Source: CAILZL01 sp963791615 (GTDB taxonomy: Bacteria > Pseudomonadota > Gammaproteobacteria > Steroidobacterales > Steroidobacteraceae). Taken from it: a stretch of DNA of 64,000 nt. Location: assembly GCA_963791615.1 (NCBI GenBank), contig CAWBTE010000008.1:276503-340502 (forward strand), read 5' to 3'. Of the stretch, positions 1 through 9,722 are shown one piece after another; positions within the stretch are counted from its first letter, which is position 1; each line of letters opens with the position of its first letter. The position numbers were made by a program, and so were the translations under genes. Under the pieces are notes generated by a model. It was not told the origin of the DNA, did no database searches, and worked only from the letters and a program-made list of their open reading frames with translations.

Positions 1-2335
1 GGTACCGTTTCTTTCGGCGTTTCGTCTCCCATTGTAGTTACTGGCCTCACGCCTACTACCACTTATGATTTTTATGTAAGACGTATTTGTGTACCGGGGG
101 TTGACTATAGTACTAATAAAAAAGCAACTGCTGCCACATTATGCCCTGCTACAAAAATTCCTTATCTCCAGACATTTGAATCAGCTGTTGTACCCGCTAT
201 GCCAACCTGTACAAGTTCCCAGGATGTGAATGGCAACGCCGGTTCGTTGTGGTTTGAAGGACTCCGTGGCTCTTGGGAAACTATACTGATAGCGACCCAC
301 TTATATATGTTTCACCCAATAAAGCTCTTTTATATTTTCATGAAGTTGCTCCGTCGCTGCAGATGACTGGTTCTATACACAGGGGCTAAATCTTACAGCA
401 GGGGCCAGCTATAGATTGAAATTCTTCTATAAAGGAATAGACGGAGTAAAAATCCTGAAAAACTGGAAGTGAAATATGGAACAACGGCTTATGCTGCAAA
501 CATGACTACAGGAACCCTTTTCACCAATAATAATATCACCAGTACGTATGACCAGGCAAGATTTGATTCAGCGGAAGTAGATTTTATCCCTCCGGCTACA
601 GGCATCTATTATCTTGGTTTCCATGCCATGTCAGATGCTGATCAGTGGGGTATGTTGGTAGATGATATAAGTGTTAAAACAACTCCTTTAGTGGATGTAG
701 GTATTACAGGCCTGACACTGCCGTCTTTGAATTGCCCTACTAATGGTGTATTCGTTCAGGCAACCATCAGGAACTATAACTTAACGGCCATTAATTTCGC
801 TACCAATCCTGTTACAGTAACAGCCAATATTACCGGTGCAGCGACAGCTACACTGAGTACTGTATTAAATGCAGGTACGCTGGCTGCCGGGAGCTTCTAT
901 GAGTGTTTACTTAAATCCGGCATTCAACTTTTCAGCCGGGGGTATTTATAATATCACAACTGCAACCAGTTCACCGGATGATCCTGAAACAGGAAATAAT
1001 GCGCTTATTACTTCTGTTAACGTAAACCCTAACCCCGCGACACCTGTAATAACACCCGCATCGGCGCAATTATGTATAGGGGGCCAGGTTCAGTTAAATA
1101 CCCAGTTTACTCCACCGCCGCCTGCTGTTTCTCTTCCTGCTATTTCTTCAGGCACTATTGCAGTAGCTATACCCGATTTTTCACCTGTGGGAGCTACACA
1201 TTCTTTGAATGTAACTGGTGTACCTGTCGGCGCTTCTGTTACCGGCATAAGTGTAACGCTGAATATGACGCATACCTGGATGAGCGACATGATCATAAAT
1301 CTGAAAGCACCGAATGGGAATGTCCTGAACCTGTTTAACCGGAGAGGAGGTAGCGGTGACAATCTTGTGAATACTGTAATCAGCTCTGCTTCTTCAACAT
1401 CTCTGGCTGCCGGAGTAGCACCGTTTACTACAGGAGGACCTTTTGCTGCAGATGCCGCTAATGGAGTGGGCCCTGCAGGAGTTGTTTCCAATGTAATTGC
1501 TTTTTCGGGCCTGTATTCCGTAGGCAATGGCAATTGGACACTTGCATTAAGAGATAATGCAAACGGCGATGTGGGAACTCTTACTTCCTGGAGTATTGTT
1601 ATTACTTACCAGATAGTAACACCGGTTATTACCTGGACACCAGTAACAGGTTTATTTACCAATGCAACAGCGACCACAGCTTATGTTGCAGGTACTGATG
1701 CTTATTCAGTTTATTCTAAACCGCCTGCAACAGGTACTTATGTATATACTGTTACAGCTACTACAGCAGCAGGTTGTAAGGCATCTGCAAACTGCTACAG
1801 TGACGGTGAATGCCCCTTCTCCGGTCACATAGGAAGTATTCCGGATACAGTTTGTATCAGCGACCAGGTAATACCGCTGGCAGCCAGTCCTGTTGGTGGG
1901 TCATGGAGTGGTATTGGCGTATCAGGCACCAACTTTATACCGCCGGCTACTGCCATAGGTACATATACGCTTACCTATAGTTATGCCAACAGCTTTGGAT
2001 GTACTTCCACTGCAACAAAACGTATGGTAGTAAAAGATTGCCCTGAAAGGATCATATTGCTGCGCAATAATGCACTGCTCCTTTATCCTAATCCGAATAA
2101 TGGGCTGTTCAATATCAGGATCAACAGTGTGCTATATAACTATCTTACGATGAAAGTATATACTAATAATGGAGTGCTGGTGAGAACGCAGCAATTGAGC
2201 GGATTGACGTATAGCCGTGTAGTGCCTATTGACCTGACTAATCTTCCGGGCGGTGTATATATAGTCCATTTTTATTATGACGGCGGTGTAAGAACATCCG
2301 AAAAAACCTTTAAAGTTATTATTGGGCACAAATAA
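1..2335 (+). CDS. T9SS-exported surface protein, 5' truncated, frameshifted
   Basis: Large secreted protein whose beginning lies outside the window. Frame 1 runs from base 1 to about 290 and gives the end of a fibronectin III-like domain (GLTPTTTYDFYVRRIC) and the start of a jelly-roll-like module (CPATKIPYLQTFE). After a frameshift near 290-300 the module continues to about 900, and a second shift near 900 leads into the last 470 residues. These contain a P-domain like that of proprotein convertases (about 1110-1610; MIINLKAPNGN, WTLALRDNANGDVGTL), a PKD/Ig-like module ending near 2040, and a C-terminal type A sorting domain (LLYPNPNNGLFNI, LPGGVYIVHF). Type A sorting domains direct export by the type IX system and are then cleaved. 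The ligand or enzymatic role is unknown, since any catalytic domain would be upstream. The frameshifts are probably sequence errors because the domains stay well preserved on both sides. Confidence 0.85.
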
Positions 2336-2358
2336 TAATGATTGCAACGAATAGTTTT

Positions 2359-2396
2359 CAGGAAGCCGTCTCAACAGGGACGGCTTCCTGATTAAT
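2359..2396 (+). terminator. Rho-independent-like hairpin after the T9SS gene
   Basis: Perfect 12-bp inverted repeat (2359-2370 with 2379-2390, 8-base loop) 24 bases after the stop codon. There is no long T-run behind it, so it may act as a weak terminator or as an mRNA 3' end stabiliser. Confidence 0.7.
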
Positions 2397-2416
2397 AACA
2401 GGCAGTAACTTTATGA

Positions 2417-3130
2417 ATGATGAATGAGCTTACAGCCATACTTAAATTGCACCAGCAGGAATTTGCCCGGGTGGTTCCATTTGATCAGGAAAAGGATAAA
2501 TTATTGTTGCTGGATTTTACGGCTGGGAATAAGGAATTAACCGATGATATATTTAATGATATAAGGGCATTCTGCGGGTATATAAACCATCAACTGCAAA
2601 ATAAAAATGCGCGGTATGGAATTGGCGGATATGCAGAACACCGTAATGTATATAGCAGGAGTAAAATATTTGATGGAGAAGCACCTGGTGAAGAGCCAAG
2701 ACGTTTGCATCTCGGGGTCGATATCTGGGGTAAACCCAACACCGCGGTAATAGCGCCATTAGACGGCATTGTTCATAGTTTTGCTTTTAATAACCGGCCT
2801 GGTGACTATGGCGCTACGATCATTCTTTCTCATCACTTGCAGGGAATCAGTTTCCATACTTTGTATGGACATTTAAGTTTGAACGCTATAAAAAATATCC
2901 AGGAAGGAGACAGGGTAGTTAAGGGAGATATTTTTGCCGAATTTGGTATCCCGATTGAAAATGGCCATTGGCCACCGCATCTTCATTTTCAAATTATCAA
3001 TGACCTGGAAGGATGGAGCGGCGATTACCCGGGTGTTTGTAAATACTCAGAAAGAGAAAAGTATTTGCAAAATTGTCCTGATCCTGATATTATATTACGG
3101 ATGAAACCACCATCCCCTAAAGGGGAGTGA
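2417..3130 (+). CDS. M23-family peptidoglycan metallopeptidase
   Basis: 237-residue protein of the LytM/M23 zinc metallopeptidase family, which cuts peptide cross-links in the cell wall. The zinc and catalytic signature is complete: HLGVD (H98, D102), FHTLYGH (H147, H152) and PPHLHF (H188, H190). The fold continues with the GDRVVKGD turn typical of the family. No signal peptide is visible at the chosen start, so export would need another route or the protein may be cytoplasmic. An ATG four bases upstream is in a frame that stops at once. The last residues (PPSPKGE) come from a small palindrome (3113-3126), suggesting that a repeat replaced the original C-terminus. Stands alone between two hairpin or convergent boundaries. 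Confidence 0.88.
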   Translation: MMNELTAILKLHQQEFARVVPFDQEKDKLLLLDFTAGNKELTDDIFNDIRAFCGYINHQLQNKNARYGIGGYAEHRNVYSRSKIFDGEAPGEEPRRLHLGVDIWGKPNTAVIAPLDGIVHSFAFNNRPGDYGATIILSHHLQGISFHTLYGHLSLNAIKNIQEGDRVVKGDIFAEFGIPIENGHWPPHLHFQIINDLEGWSGDYPGVCKYSEREKYLQNCPDPDIILRMKPPSPKGE

Positions 3131-3152
3131 AAGAATTGCGAAATCTGAAGAT

Positions 3153-3437
3153 TCAGAGCAAAGCTTTTACCATATCATCCCACTCTTCTTGTATTGAAAT
3201 AACTGGTCTTTTTTTCTCTGCACGCCGGTACCAGTAATCAGCATTTCCAGGGTCACCTTCTTTCCGGTGCAGGTACGCATGTATCCATGCAGCGGTAATA
3301 TCTTCTATATCCTGTATCAGGGTATGTGCTTTCTCCCAGTCATCTTTAGCATCAAACCATAATGCTTTGAGATAAACAGAAATAGAATCAGGCGGGTTAC
3401 TTTCCGAAAGACTTTCTTTGAATTGATAAAAGTTCAT
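3153..3437 (-). CDS. Conserved hypothetical protein, 94 aa
   Basis: Small soluble protein without signal peptide or membrane segment. It contains the stretch WIHAYLHRKEGD followed by NADYWYRRAEKKRP, a pattern I know from widespread short uncharacterised bacterial proteins. The helix-rich composition with regularly placed aromatic residues resembles a TPR-like hairpin. It is convergent with the M23 gene and divergent from ruvB. The function is unknown. Confidence 0.7.
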   Translation of the reverse strand: MNFYQFKESLSESNPPDSISVYLKALWFDAKDDWEKAHTLIQDIEDITAAWIHAYLHRKEGDPGNADYWYRRAEKKRPVISIQEEWDDMVKALL

Positions 3438-3593
3438 ATATAAAATTACAAAGCTTTACAACTTCAGCAATTTGAATGTATGCATTCATTGATGGTGTGG
3501 CATCGGGGAATAAACGTACCTGAACCAATGATACGTATTTTCATATCAGAATTTTTTTATCATTAGTTTTACAAATATTACAGAAAAATATTC

Positions 3594-4628
3594 ATGGCAA
3601 ATCAGAATTTAAATAATGAGAAGGAAAGTTTAACCCCGGCGGATAAAGAATTTGAAAACAATATCCGTCCTGCGCAGATCAGCGATTTTGCCGGGCAGGA
3701 ACAGATCATCGAAAACCTGAGGATATTCATCAAAGCGGCAAAGATCCGCGGCGAAGCATTGGATCATGTTTTATTTCATGGCCCTCCGGGTCTTGGAAAA
3801 ACAACTTTGTCAAGAATTGTGGCCAATGAACTCGGCGTTAACATCAGGGAAACATCAGGTCCGGTTATTGAAAAACCGGGAGACCTTGCCGGTCTGCTTA
3901 CCAACCTTGAGCCGAATGATGTTTTATTTATAGATGAAATTCACCGGTTGAGTACGGTAGTGGAAGAATATTTGTATGCAGCCATGGAAGATTACCGGAT
4001 TGACATTATGGTGGACAGCGGACCCAATGCAAGAAGCATACAGATCAACCTGAACCCATTTACATTAATAGGCGCTACCACGAGGAGTGGTTTGCTTACG
4101 GCCCCTTTGCTTTCAAGATTTGCGATCAAATCACGCCTGGAATATTACACGTCTGCTACATTGAACAGGATCATCCTGCGGTCAGCATCCATACTCGGTA
4201 CAGAAATCTCCAACGATGCTATTGGTGAGATAGGGAGGCGAAGCCGCGGCACACCAAGAATTGCAAATGGGTTATTAAGGAGGGTGAGAGATTTTGCACA
4301 GGTATTAAATGATGGTATCATTGATATAGGCATTACACAACATGCATTAAAAGCATTGAATGTAGATGAATATGGACTGGATGATATGGATAATAAAATA
4401 CTCCTGACTATTATTGAAAAATTTAAAGGCGGCCCTGTGGGTATTACCACCATCGCTACAGCCGTTGGCGAAGAAGCCGGAACGCTGGAAGAAGTGTATG
4501 AGCCTTTTTTGATACAGGAAGGTTTTATGCAACGTACACCGAGAGGGAGAGAAGTAACAGCGAAGGCGTATGAACATCTGGGTAAGAAACCCCAGACTCA
4601 TTCCGGCAATTCTCTTTTTGATCAATAA
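3594..4628 (+). CDS. ruvB: Holliday junction branch migration helicase RuvB
   Basis: Complete 344-residue RuvB, the hexameric AAA+ motor that drives Holliday junction migration with RuvA. Walker A is GPPGLGKTT (residues 63-71), Walker B LFIDEIHRL (D114, E115), and the family motif IGATTRSGLL follows. The C-terminal winged helix (GGPVGITTIATAVGE, then EPFLIQEGFMQRTPRGR) is intact. Length and start fit the family. ruvA and ruvC are not next to it, which is common in Bacteroidota. No frameshift. Confidence 0.97.
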   Translation: MANQNLNNEKESLTPADKEFENNIRPAQISDFAGQEQIIENLRIFIKAAKIRGEALDHVLFHGPPGLGKTTLSRIVANELGVNIRETSGPVIEKPGDLAGLLTNLEPNDVLFIDEIHRLSTVVEEYLYAAMEDYRIDIMVDSGPNARSIQINLNPFTLIGATTRSGLLTAPLLSRFAIKSRLEYYTSATLNRIILRSASILGTEISNDAIGEIGRRSRGTPRIANGLLRRVRDFAQVLNDGIIDIGITQHALKALNVDEYGLDDMDNKILLTIIEKFKGGPVGITTIATAVGEEAGTLEEVYEPFLIQEGFMQRTPRGREVTAKAYEHLGKKPQTHSGNSLFDQ

Positions 4629-4652
4629 AAAAGGTGAGCTTTTAACTCACCT
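4627..4652 (-). terminator. Terminator of the response regulator gene (minus strand)
   Basis: Seven-bp stem (4632-4638 with 4646-4652, 7-base loop). On the minus strand it is followed by a run of six T, so it best serves the leftward regulator gene. On the plus strand it also lies directly behind ruvB. Confidence 0.65.
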
Positions 4653-4688
4653 CTATCATTCAAATCATTTATTCAAAGTAATCAACGG

Positions 4689-5387
4689 TCACTCCGTCAC
4701 CACCAGCCTGAACCCATTACCATGTATATTCACGATCTCGATCTTTGGATCATCTCTCAGGTATTTTCTCAGCTTGGCAATATAAACATCCATGCTGCGG
4801 CCATTGAAATACGTATCGCTGCCCCATATCTTTTTTAATGCCTGTTCTCTTGGCAGCAGGTCATTCAGATGCTCGGCCAGCATTTTCAGCAACTCATTTT
4901 CTTTAGGGGATAATGTTTGTGTGATACCACTGTGGATCAACTGGCGCAGTTTAGGATTGAAATGATAAGTGGAAAGATCAAATTCTTTGTTCTCGCTTTC
5001 CCTGTTGATCTCTTCATTACGTTTCAGAATCGCTTTTATTTTCAGCAACAATACTTCGCTGTCAAAAGGCTTGGTGATATAATCATCAGCGCCAAGTTTA
5101 TATCCCTGGATAATATCTTCCTTCATTGTTTTAGCGCTCAGAAAGAACAGGGGGATATCAGGATCAACATCACGTATTTCTTCAGCCAGCGTAAATCCAT
5201 CCATATTGGGCATCATTACATCCAGCAGGCAGAGATCAAATTTTTCACGTTGAAAAGCAGCCAGGCCAAGACGGCCATCTCTTTCCAGTGTAACATCGTA
5301 GTCATTCAGTTCAAGATAATTCTTCAGCACGCTTCCCAGGTTGGGATCATCTTCGCACAGTAGGATCTTAGGTTTTTTTGATTCCAT
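4689..5387 (-). CDS. OmpR/PhoB-family response regulator
   Basis: 232-residue two-component response regulator. The N-terminal receiver has the acidic pair D13/D14, phospho-acceptor D56 (LLDVMMPNMDGF), S84 and K106 (DYITKPFD). The C-terminal winged-helix DNA-binding domain follows (LSPKENELLKMLAEH, then SMDVYIAKLRKYLRDDP and GNGFRLV). It resembles the RprY-type regulators of Bacteroidota, which are often encoded without an adjacent kinase, and no kinase gene is next to it here. The target genes cannot be told from the sequence. It is divergent from the GroES-like gene. Confidence 0.93.
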   Translation of the reverse strand: MESKKPKILLCEDDPNLGSVLKNYLELNDYDVTLERDGRLGLAAFQREKFDLCLLDVMMPNMDGFTLAEEIRDVDPDIPLFFLSAKTMKEDIIQGYKLGADDYITKPFDSEVLLLKIKAILKRNEEINRESENKEFDLSTYHFNPKLRQLIHSGITQTLSPKENELLKMLAEHLNDLLPREQALKKIWGSDTYFNGRSMDVYIAKLRKYLRDDPKIEIVNIHGNGFRLVVTE

Positions 5388-5510
5388 GGTTTTGTATAAG
5401 TTTATTTCATATTAAGATGACAAATAAAAGTAAATCATTTGCCAAACATCTGAACAGGGCACTAATATTTTGTTAAGAGTATCTGCGAAACCCATTTGAC
5501 AGGCATTTTC

Positions 5511-5518
5511 TACATTTG
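5511..5518 (+). promoter_or_regulatory. -7 box of the GroES-like gene (TACATTTG)
   Basis: Matches the Bacteroidota -7 consensus TAnnTTTG. The predicted transcript start is about 5522, giving a leader of some 19 bases before the ATG at 5541. No convincing -33 element at standard spacing. Confidence 0.5.
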
Positions 5519-5540
5519 TTGTCCAATTCAACAATAAACC

Positions 5541-5912
5541 ATGCATCTAACTCCTGATAACCGTCTGAAAAAATTAATTGTGATCGGTGACCGTCTCCTC
5601 ATCAAGCTCACCAAACCGGATGAACGTACTGCCAGCGGATTGTATTTGCCACCAGGTGTGCAGGAAAGGGAGAAAGTGCAGCAAGGCTATGTTATAAAAG
5701 CAGGTCCCGGCTATGCTATTCCCATGCCGGTAGAAGATGAGGCCTGGAAAGGCGAAGAAGAGAAGATCAAATATGTACCCTTGCAGGCAAAGGAAGGCGA
5801 TCTAGCTATCTTTTTATTAAGCGCCGCTACGGAAGTGATGTATGAAAATGAGAAATACTTCATCGTGCCGCAAGGTGCTATACTGATGCTGGAACGGGAA
5901 GAAGATTTGTAA
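5541..5912 (+). CDS. GroES-like co-chaperonin (Cpn10 family)
   Basis: 123 residues. The core is Cpn10: VIGDRLLIKLTKPDERTASGLYLPP, with the mobile-loop region after it, then QGYVIKAGPG, and near the C-terminus EKYFIVPQGAILML. It carries an insertion with acidic and lysine residues (EDEAWKGEEEKIKY) and is longer than classical GroES (about 95 aa). No groEL lies next to it, so this is probably a second, divergent Cpn10 and not the main groES. Its client or partner is unknown. Confidence 0.85.
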   Translation: MHLTPDNRLKKLIVIGDRLLIKLTKPDERTASGLYLPPGVQEREKVQQGYVIKAGPGYAIPMPVEDEAWKGEEEKIKYVPLQAKEGDLAIFLLSAATEVMYENEKYFIVPQGAILMLEREEDL

Positions 5913-5964
5913 ACAACCGGCAGTTTTTTATTCTTTTCCTTTAACTTTCATTCAAATTATAATA

Positions 5965-7515
5965 ATGGCAGACAACGCGAAATTTTTACAGACTGTAAAA
6001 GATGGTTATACATTCAAAGGTGAAAGCTTCAAGATAGGTTGTGCTATGCTGGATGGCGGTGTAGTGAGTGGCGCAGATGTATTGATACCGATGAAAACAT
6101 TGAACCGTCATGGACTGATCGCAGGCGCAACCGGTACCGGTAAAACGAAAACCCTGCAGGTGCTGGCTGAAGGATTGAGTAATGCCAGCATTCCTGTATT
6201 GCTGATGGATATCAAGGGCGACCTGAGTGGTATTGCTGCTGCCGGAACAGTGAATGATAAAATAACCGACCGCTGCCAGAAATTAAGTATTGAATTCAAA
6301 CCTGCAGCCAGTCCTGCTGACCTGCTGACATTAAGTAACCAGAAAGGTGCAAGATTAAGAGCAACAGTTAGTGAATTCGGCCCGGTGCTGCTATCAAAAA
6401 TCCTTGGATTAAATGATACACAGGGTGGATTCGTAGCCATGATCTTTAAATACTGCGATGATACCAAACTGCCATTACTCGATCTGAAAGATTTCATTAA
6501 AGTATTGCAATTTGTAAGTGATGAGGGAAAAGCGGAAATGGAGAAAACGTACGGAAAGATATCCACGACTTCCACAGGAACTATCTTGAGAAAAGTGATA
6601 GAACTCCAGCAGCAGGGCGCTGATGTTTTCTTTGGTGAAAAAAGTTTTGAAGTAGATGACCTGATGCGTATCAGCGATGATGGCCGGGGAATGATCTCCA
6701 TCGTAAGAGTGACCGATCTGCAGGACAGGCCCAAGCTCTTTTCTACATTCATGCTTCAATTGCTCGCAGAGTTATACGCCTCTTGCCCTGAAGAAGGAGA
6801 TATGGACAAACCCAAGCTGGTGATGTTTATTGATGAGGCGCACCTTATTTTCCAGGAAGCCAATGATGCATTGCTGCAGCAGATCGAAACGATCATCAAA
6901 CTGATCCGCTCCAAAGGCATCGGCATTTATTTCTGCACGCAAAACCCGATGGATGTACCTGCTTCTGTATTGGCACAGCTTGGATTGAAAGTGCAACATG
7001 CATTACGGGCATTTACCGCCGCCGACAGAAAAGTGATCAAACAAACTTCTGAGAATTATCCTGAAACAGAATTTTATAAAACAGAAGACCTGATCACACA
7101 ATTGGGAACAGGCGAAGCATTGGTAACCATATTAAATGAAAAAGGTATTCCTACGCCGCTGGTGCATTGCATGATCAGGCCGCCGCAAAGCCGGATGGAT
7201 ATACTCACAGATTCCGAAATAGATACATTAGTCAGTAAATCAAAGATAGCCGCAAAGTATAACCAGGTAATAGATAGTCAGAGCGCTTATGAGATACTGA
7301 CAGAAAAACTAAATGAAGCGGCGGAAAAAACAGAAGAGGTCAAAAAACAGAAACAGGAACAAAAAGAAACAAAGACCACTACCAAAAAAGAAAAAGGTTT
7401 CTTTGATGACCCCACTGTAAAAAGCATGACCCGTACTGCGGGGAACACTATCATCCGCTCATTGCTGGGTGCTCTGGGTTTAGGGGGAAGAAGCAGGAGA
7501 AAAAGTTTGTTTTAA
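5965..7515 (+). CDS. HerA-like ATPase (DUF853/YjgR family)
   Basis: 516-residue P-loop ATPase of the HerA/FtsK superfamily. Walker A is GATGTGKTKT (from residue 54) and Walker B is LVMFIDEAHLIF. It continues with the sensor region GIYFCTQNPMDVP and the arginine-containing stretch VQHALRAFTAADRK. The C-terminal 70 residues are lysine/glutamate-rich and end in a basic glycine-rich tail (GLGGRSRRKSLF). Related proteins form hexameric rings that pump DNA or protein, but the substrate of the YjgR branch is not known. The STAND-type gene follows 46 bases later, so co-transcription is possible. Intact. Confidence 0.9.
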   Translation: MADNAKFLQTVKDGYTFKGESFKIGCAMLDGGVVSGADVLIPMKTLNRHGLIAGATGTGKTKTLQVLAEGLSNASIPVLLMDIKGDLSGIAAAGTVNDKITDRCQKLSIEFKPAASPADLLTLSNQKGARLRATVSEFGPVLLSKILGLNDTQGGFVAMIFKYCDDTKLPLLDLKDFIKVLQFVSDEGKAEMEKTYGKISTTSTGTILRKVIELQQQGADVFFGEKSFEVDDLMRISDDGRGMISIVRVTDLQDRPKLFSTFMLQLLAELYASCPEEGDMDKPKLVMFIDEAHLIFQEANDALLQQIETIIKLIRSKGIGIYFCTQNPMDVPASVLAQLGLKVQHALRAFTAADRKVIKQTSENYPETEFYKTEDLITQLGTGEALVTILNEKGIPTPLVHCMIRPPQSRMDILTDSEIDTLVSKSKIAAKYNQVIDSQSAYEILTEKLNEAAEKTEEVKKQKQEQKETKTTTKKEKGFFDDPTVKSMTRTAGNTIIRSLLGALGLGGRSRRKSLF

Positions 7516-7561
7516 AAAACCTGCCTTGTTATTACCTCGTATTAATAGCTGACCAAACTAC

Positions 7562-9631
7562 ATGGCAAGGCTAAAAGATATATTACAGCAACAACGTAAA
7601 AAGAATTTTGTCGGCAGGCAAAAGGAAACTTCTTTTTTTGAACAGCTACTGAAAGAACAAGAACCTTCTTTTCATTTAATCTATGTGTATGGTCCCGGTG
7701 GGCAGGGCAAAACAACATTGCTCAAACAATTCGCTGATCATTGCAAAGAATCATTGGTTCCTTTTATTCAGCTGGATTGCCGGTATATTGAATCACATCC
7801 GGATAGTTTCAAACAGGCCGTGAAAATGGCATCACCATTTTCCAATGACATTGATATATTCACAGCGATAGATGCGCATAAAGGAAACGTGATATTGCTG
7901 ATTGATACATTTGAAAAACTAAAACCGCTGGATGACTGGATGCGGCTGGAATTTCTTCCTGAATTACCGGAGAATGTTATCACGGTTATATCCGGACGGC
8001 ATAATCTTTCCACCAACTGGAAAACCGATCCGGGATGGCAGAGCATCACTAAAGTTTTTTCTTTAAAAGAATTAAGTGATGAAGAAAGCACGCAATTCCT
8101 TAACCGCAGAAATATCCCGGAGGAACAGGTAAAGCGTATCGTTAATTATACGCATGGCAATCCTTTGGCGTTGTCCATTGTTGCTGATATGTTTGGACAG
8201 CGTAAAGACAGCCACTTTGATCCGCTGGATTCACCGGATATCATGAAAACACTGCTAGAACAATTCGTGCAGGAAGTACCAAGCCCGGCGCATAAAGCAG
8301 CATTGGAATTATGCTCATTGGTATATGTCACTACGGAAAAACTAATTGAAGAAGTGCTGGGAGCACAACTGGCACATGAATTATTCAACTGGCTTACCAC
8401 ACTCACCTTTATTGAAAAAGGTCCCGCAGGTATTTACCCGCATGATATAGCCAGGGATGCTATTGCCACTGAAATGCACTGGCGCAATCCTGAATGGTAC
8501 CGCCACTTGCATATAAAGACACAGCAGTTCTTTATTTCAAGGTTATTAAAACAAAGCGGGGAGAAACAACGGGAAGTTTTATTCGGTCTCATCTTTTTAC
8601 ACAGGATGAACCCTGCTGTAAAACCTTTCTTCGAGTTCCAGGAAACAGGCAGCAGCTGGCAGGATACAATGAAAGAAGACGACCGCGAGTACCTGGTAGC
8701 AATGGTAAAAAAATATGAAAGTAATACTGCCGTAGAATTTTTTTCCAAATGGCTGGAGCATGAAGCGGCTGATGTGTGGGTATTCCGTGATGCGGAAAAA
8801 ACACCCGCGGGGTTTGTATTGAAAATAAATGTGGAGAAGATAAATGGCAAAACGCATGACAAGGTGATCAACGACCTGCTACCTTATAAAAAAGAGTGGA
8901 AGATAGAAGAAGGGCAACTGATGACGGTATTCCGTTCGTGGATGAGCCGCGATCATTTTCAGAATGTAAGCGGTGTACAAAGCGCCATCTTTCTCGGTAT
9001 CGTCCAATGGTATTTTACGCCGGGTCTTGCCGTCAGTATGCTGCGATGTGTGAACCCGGAGTTCTGGCAACAGATATTGAATTATGCGGACCTGCATCAT
9101 CTGCCCGAACTGGATCATGAATTGAATGAACAAAACTATGGCTGGTATATGCACGACTGGCGGCAGCGTGCGCCACTGGCCTGGTTGGAGCTGATGGGTA
9201 AACGGGAGATCAATGAAGAAGAAACCAGCACCGTGCAGATATTGCCCGCCGAAACTGCATTGACCGAGCAAAAGTTCATTGACGCTGTTCATGATGCACT
9301 GAAACAACTCAACAACCCCAAAAAAATAATTGGCAATGCGTTATTGAAATCTCATTTTGTGCAGCAGGCCAACGAAGATGAACCGACTGATATTAATCTC
9401 GCATTGACACTGGCCGATAAACTGACCAAAGCCATAGCCTCACTGGAAAATTCTCCCAAAGATGAATCCCTGCACCGGGTACTGTACCGCACATTTATCA
9501 ATCCGGTAGGCAGCCAGGAGCAAACCGCCGACTTCCTCTATATGAGTTTCAGTACCTACCGCCGCCAGGTGAAGAAAGGTGTTGAAAGGGTGGCGGATAT
9601 ATTATGGCTGGAGGAAAAAAAGGTTCTATAG
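7562..9631 (+). CDS. STAND-like AAA ATPase with C-terminal helical region
   Basis: 689 residues. The N-terminus has the layout of a STAND-type NTPase: FVGRQKE, Walker A YGPGGQGKTTLL (near residue 44), Walker B VILLIDTFEKL, then TVISGRHNL and a GNPLALSIVADMF motif typical of the NB-ARC helical bundle. A winged-helix-like part follows (YPHDIARDAIATEMHWRN). The C-terminus (FSTYRRQVKKGVERVADILW) is a helical segment seen in related uncharacterised ATPases. STAND proteins act as switches that sense a ligand and oligomerise, sometimes in phage defence. It lies directly upstream of the AT-rich defence block but has the base composition of the chromosome, so membership in that block is uncertain. Confidence 0.75.
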   Translation: MARLKDILQQQRKKNFVGRQKETSFFEQLLKEQEPSFHLIYVYGPGGQGKTTLLKQFADHCKESLVPFIQLDCRYIESHPDSFKQAVKMASPFSNDIDIFTAIDAHKGNVILLIDTFEKLKPLDDWMRLEFLPELPENVITVISGRHNLSTNWKTDPGWQSITKVFSLKELSDEESTQFLNRRNIPEEQVKRIVNYTHGNPLALSIVADMFGQRKDSHFDPLDSPDIMKTLLEQFVQEVPSPAHKAALELCSLVYVTTEKLIEEVLGAQLAHELFNWLTTLTFIEKGPAGIYPHDIARDAIATEMHWRNPEWYRHLHIKTQQFFISRLLKQSGEKQREVLFGLIFLHRMNPAVKPFFEFQETGSSWQDTMKEDDREYLVAMVKKYESNTAVEFFSKWLEHEAADVWVFRDAEKTPAGFVLKINVEKINGKTHDKVINDLLPYKKEWKIEEGQLMTVFRSWMSRDHFQNVSGVQSAIFLGIVQWYFTPGLAVSMLRCVNPEFWQQILNYADLHHLPELDHELNEQNYGWYMHDWRQRAPLAWLELMGKREINEEETSTVQILPAETALTEQKFIDAVHDALKQLNNPKKIIGNALLKSHFVQQANEDEPTDINLALTLADKLTKAIASLENSPKDESLHRVLYRTFINPVGSQEQTADFLYMSFSTYRRQVKKGVERVADILWLEEKKVL

Positions 9632-9697
9632 AGTGCTGGTTAAATCATTAATTAAGTAAACAAGATGGTATTTAAAGGTATAACTTAGGTATTTTTA

Positions 9698-9705
9698 TAA
9701 ATTTG
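9698..9705 (+). promoter_or_regulatory. -7 box of the GHKL/HNH/methylase operon (TAAATTTG)
   Basis: Exact TAnnTTTG box. The predicted transcript start is near 9709, 14 bases before the ATG at 9723. Because the possible GTG start at 9705 overlaps this box, 9723 is preferred as the start codon. Confidence 0.55.
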
Positions 9706-9722
9706 TGATAATTAGCGTCTTG

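Noticed and set aside
8434..9307. Long reverse-strand open frames in the STAND-type gene
   Set aside because: Shadows of the coding strand; the forward product has recognisable ATPase motifs.
9705..9722. GTG at 9705 as the start of the double-GHKL gene
   Set aside because: It overlaps the promoter box TAAATTTG, and homology begins at the ATG at 9723.
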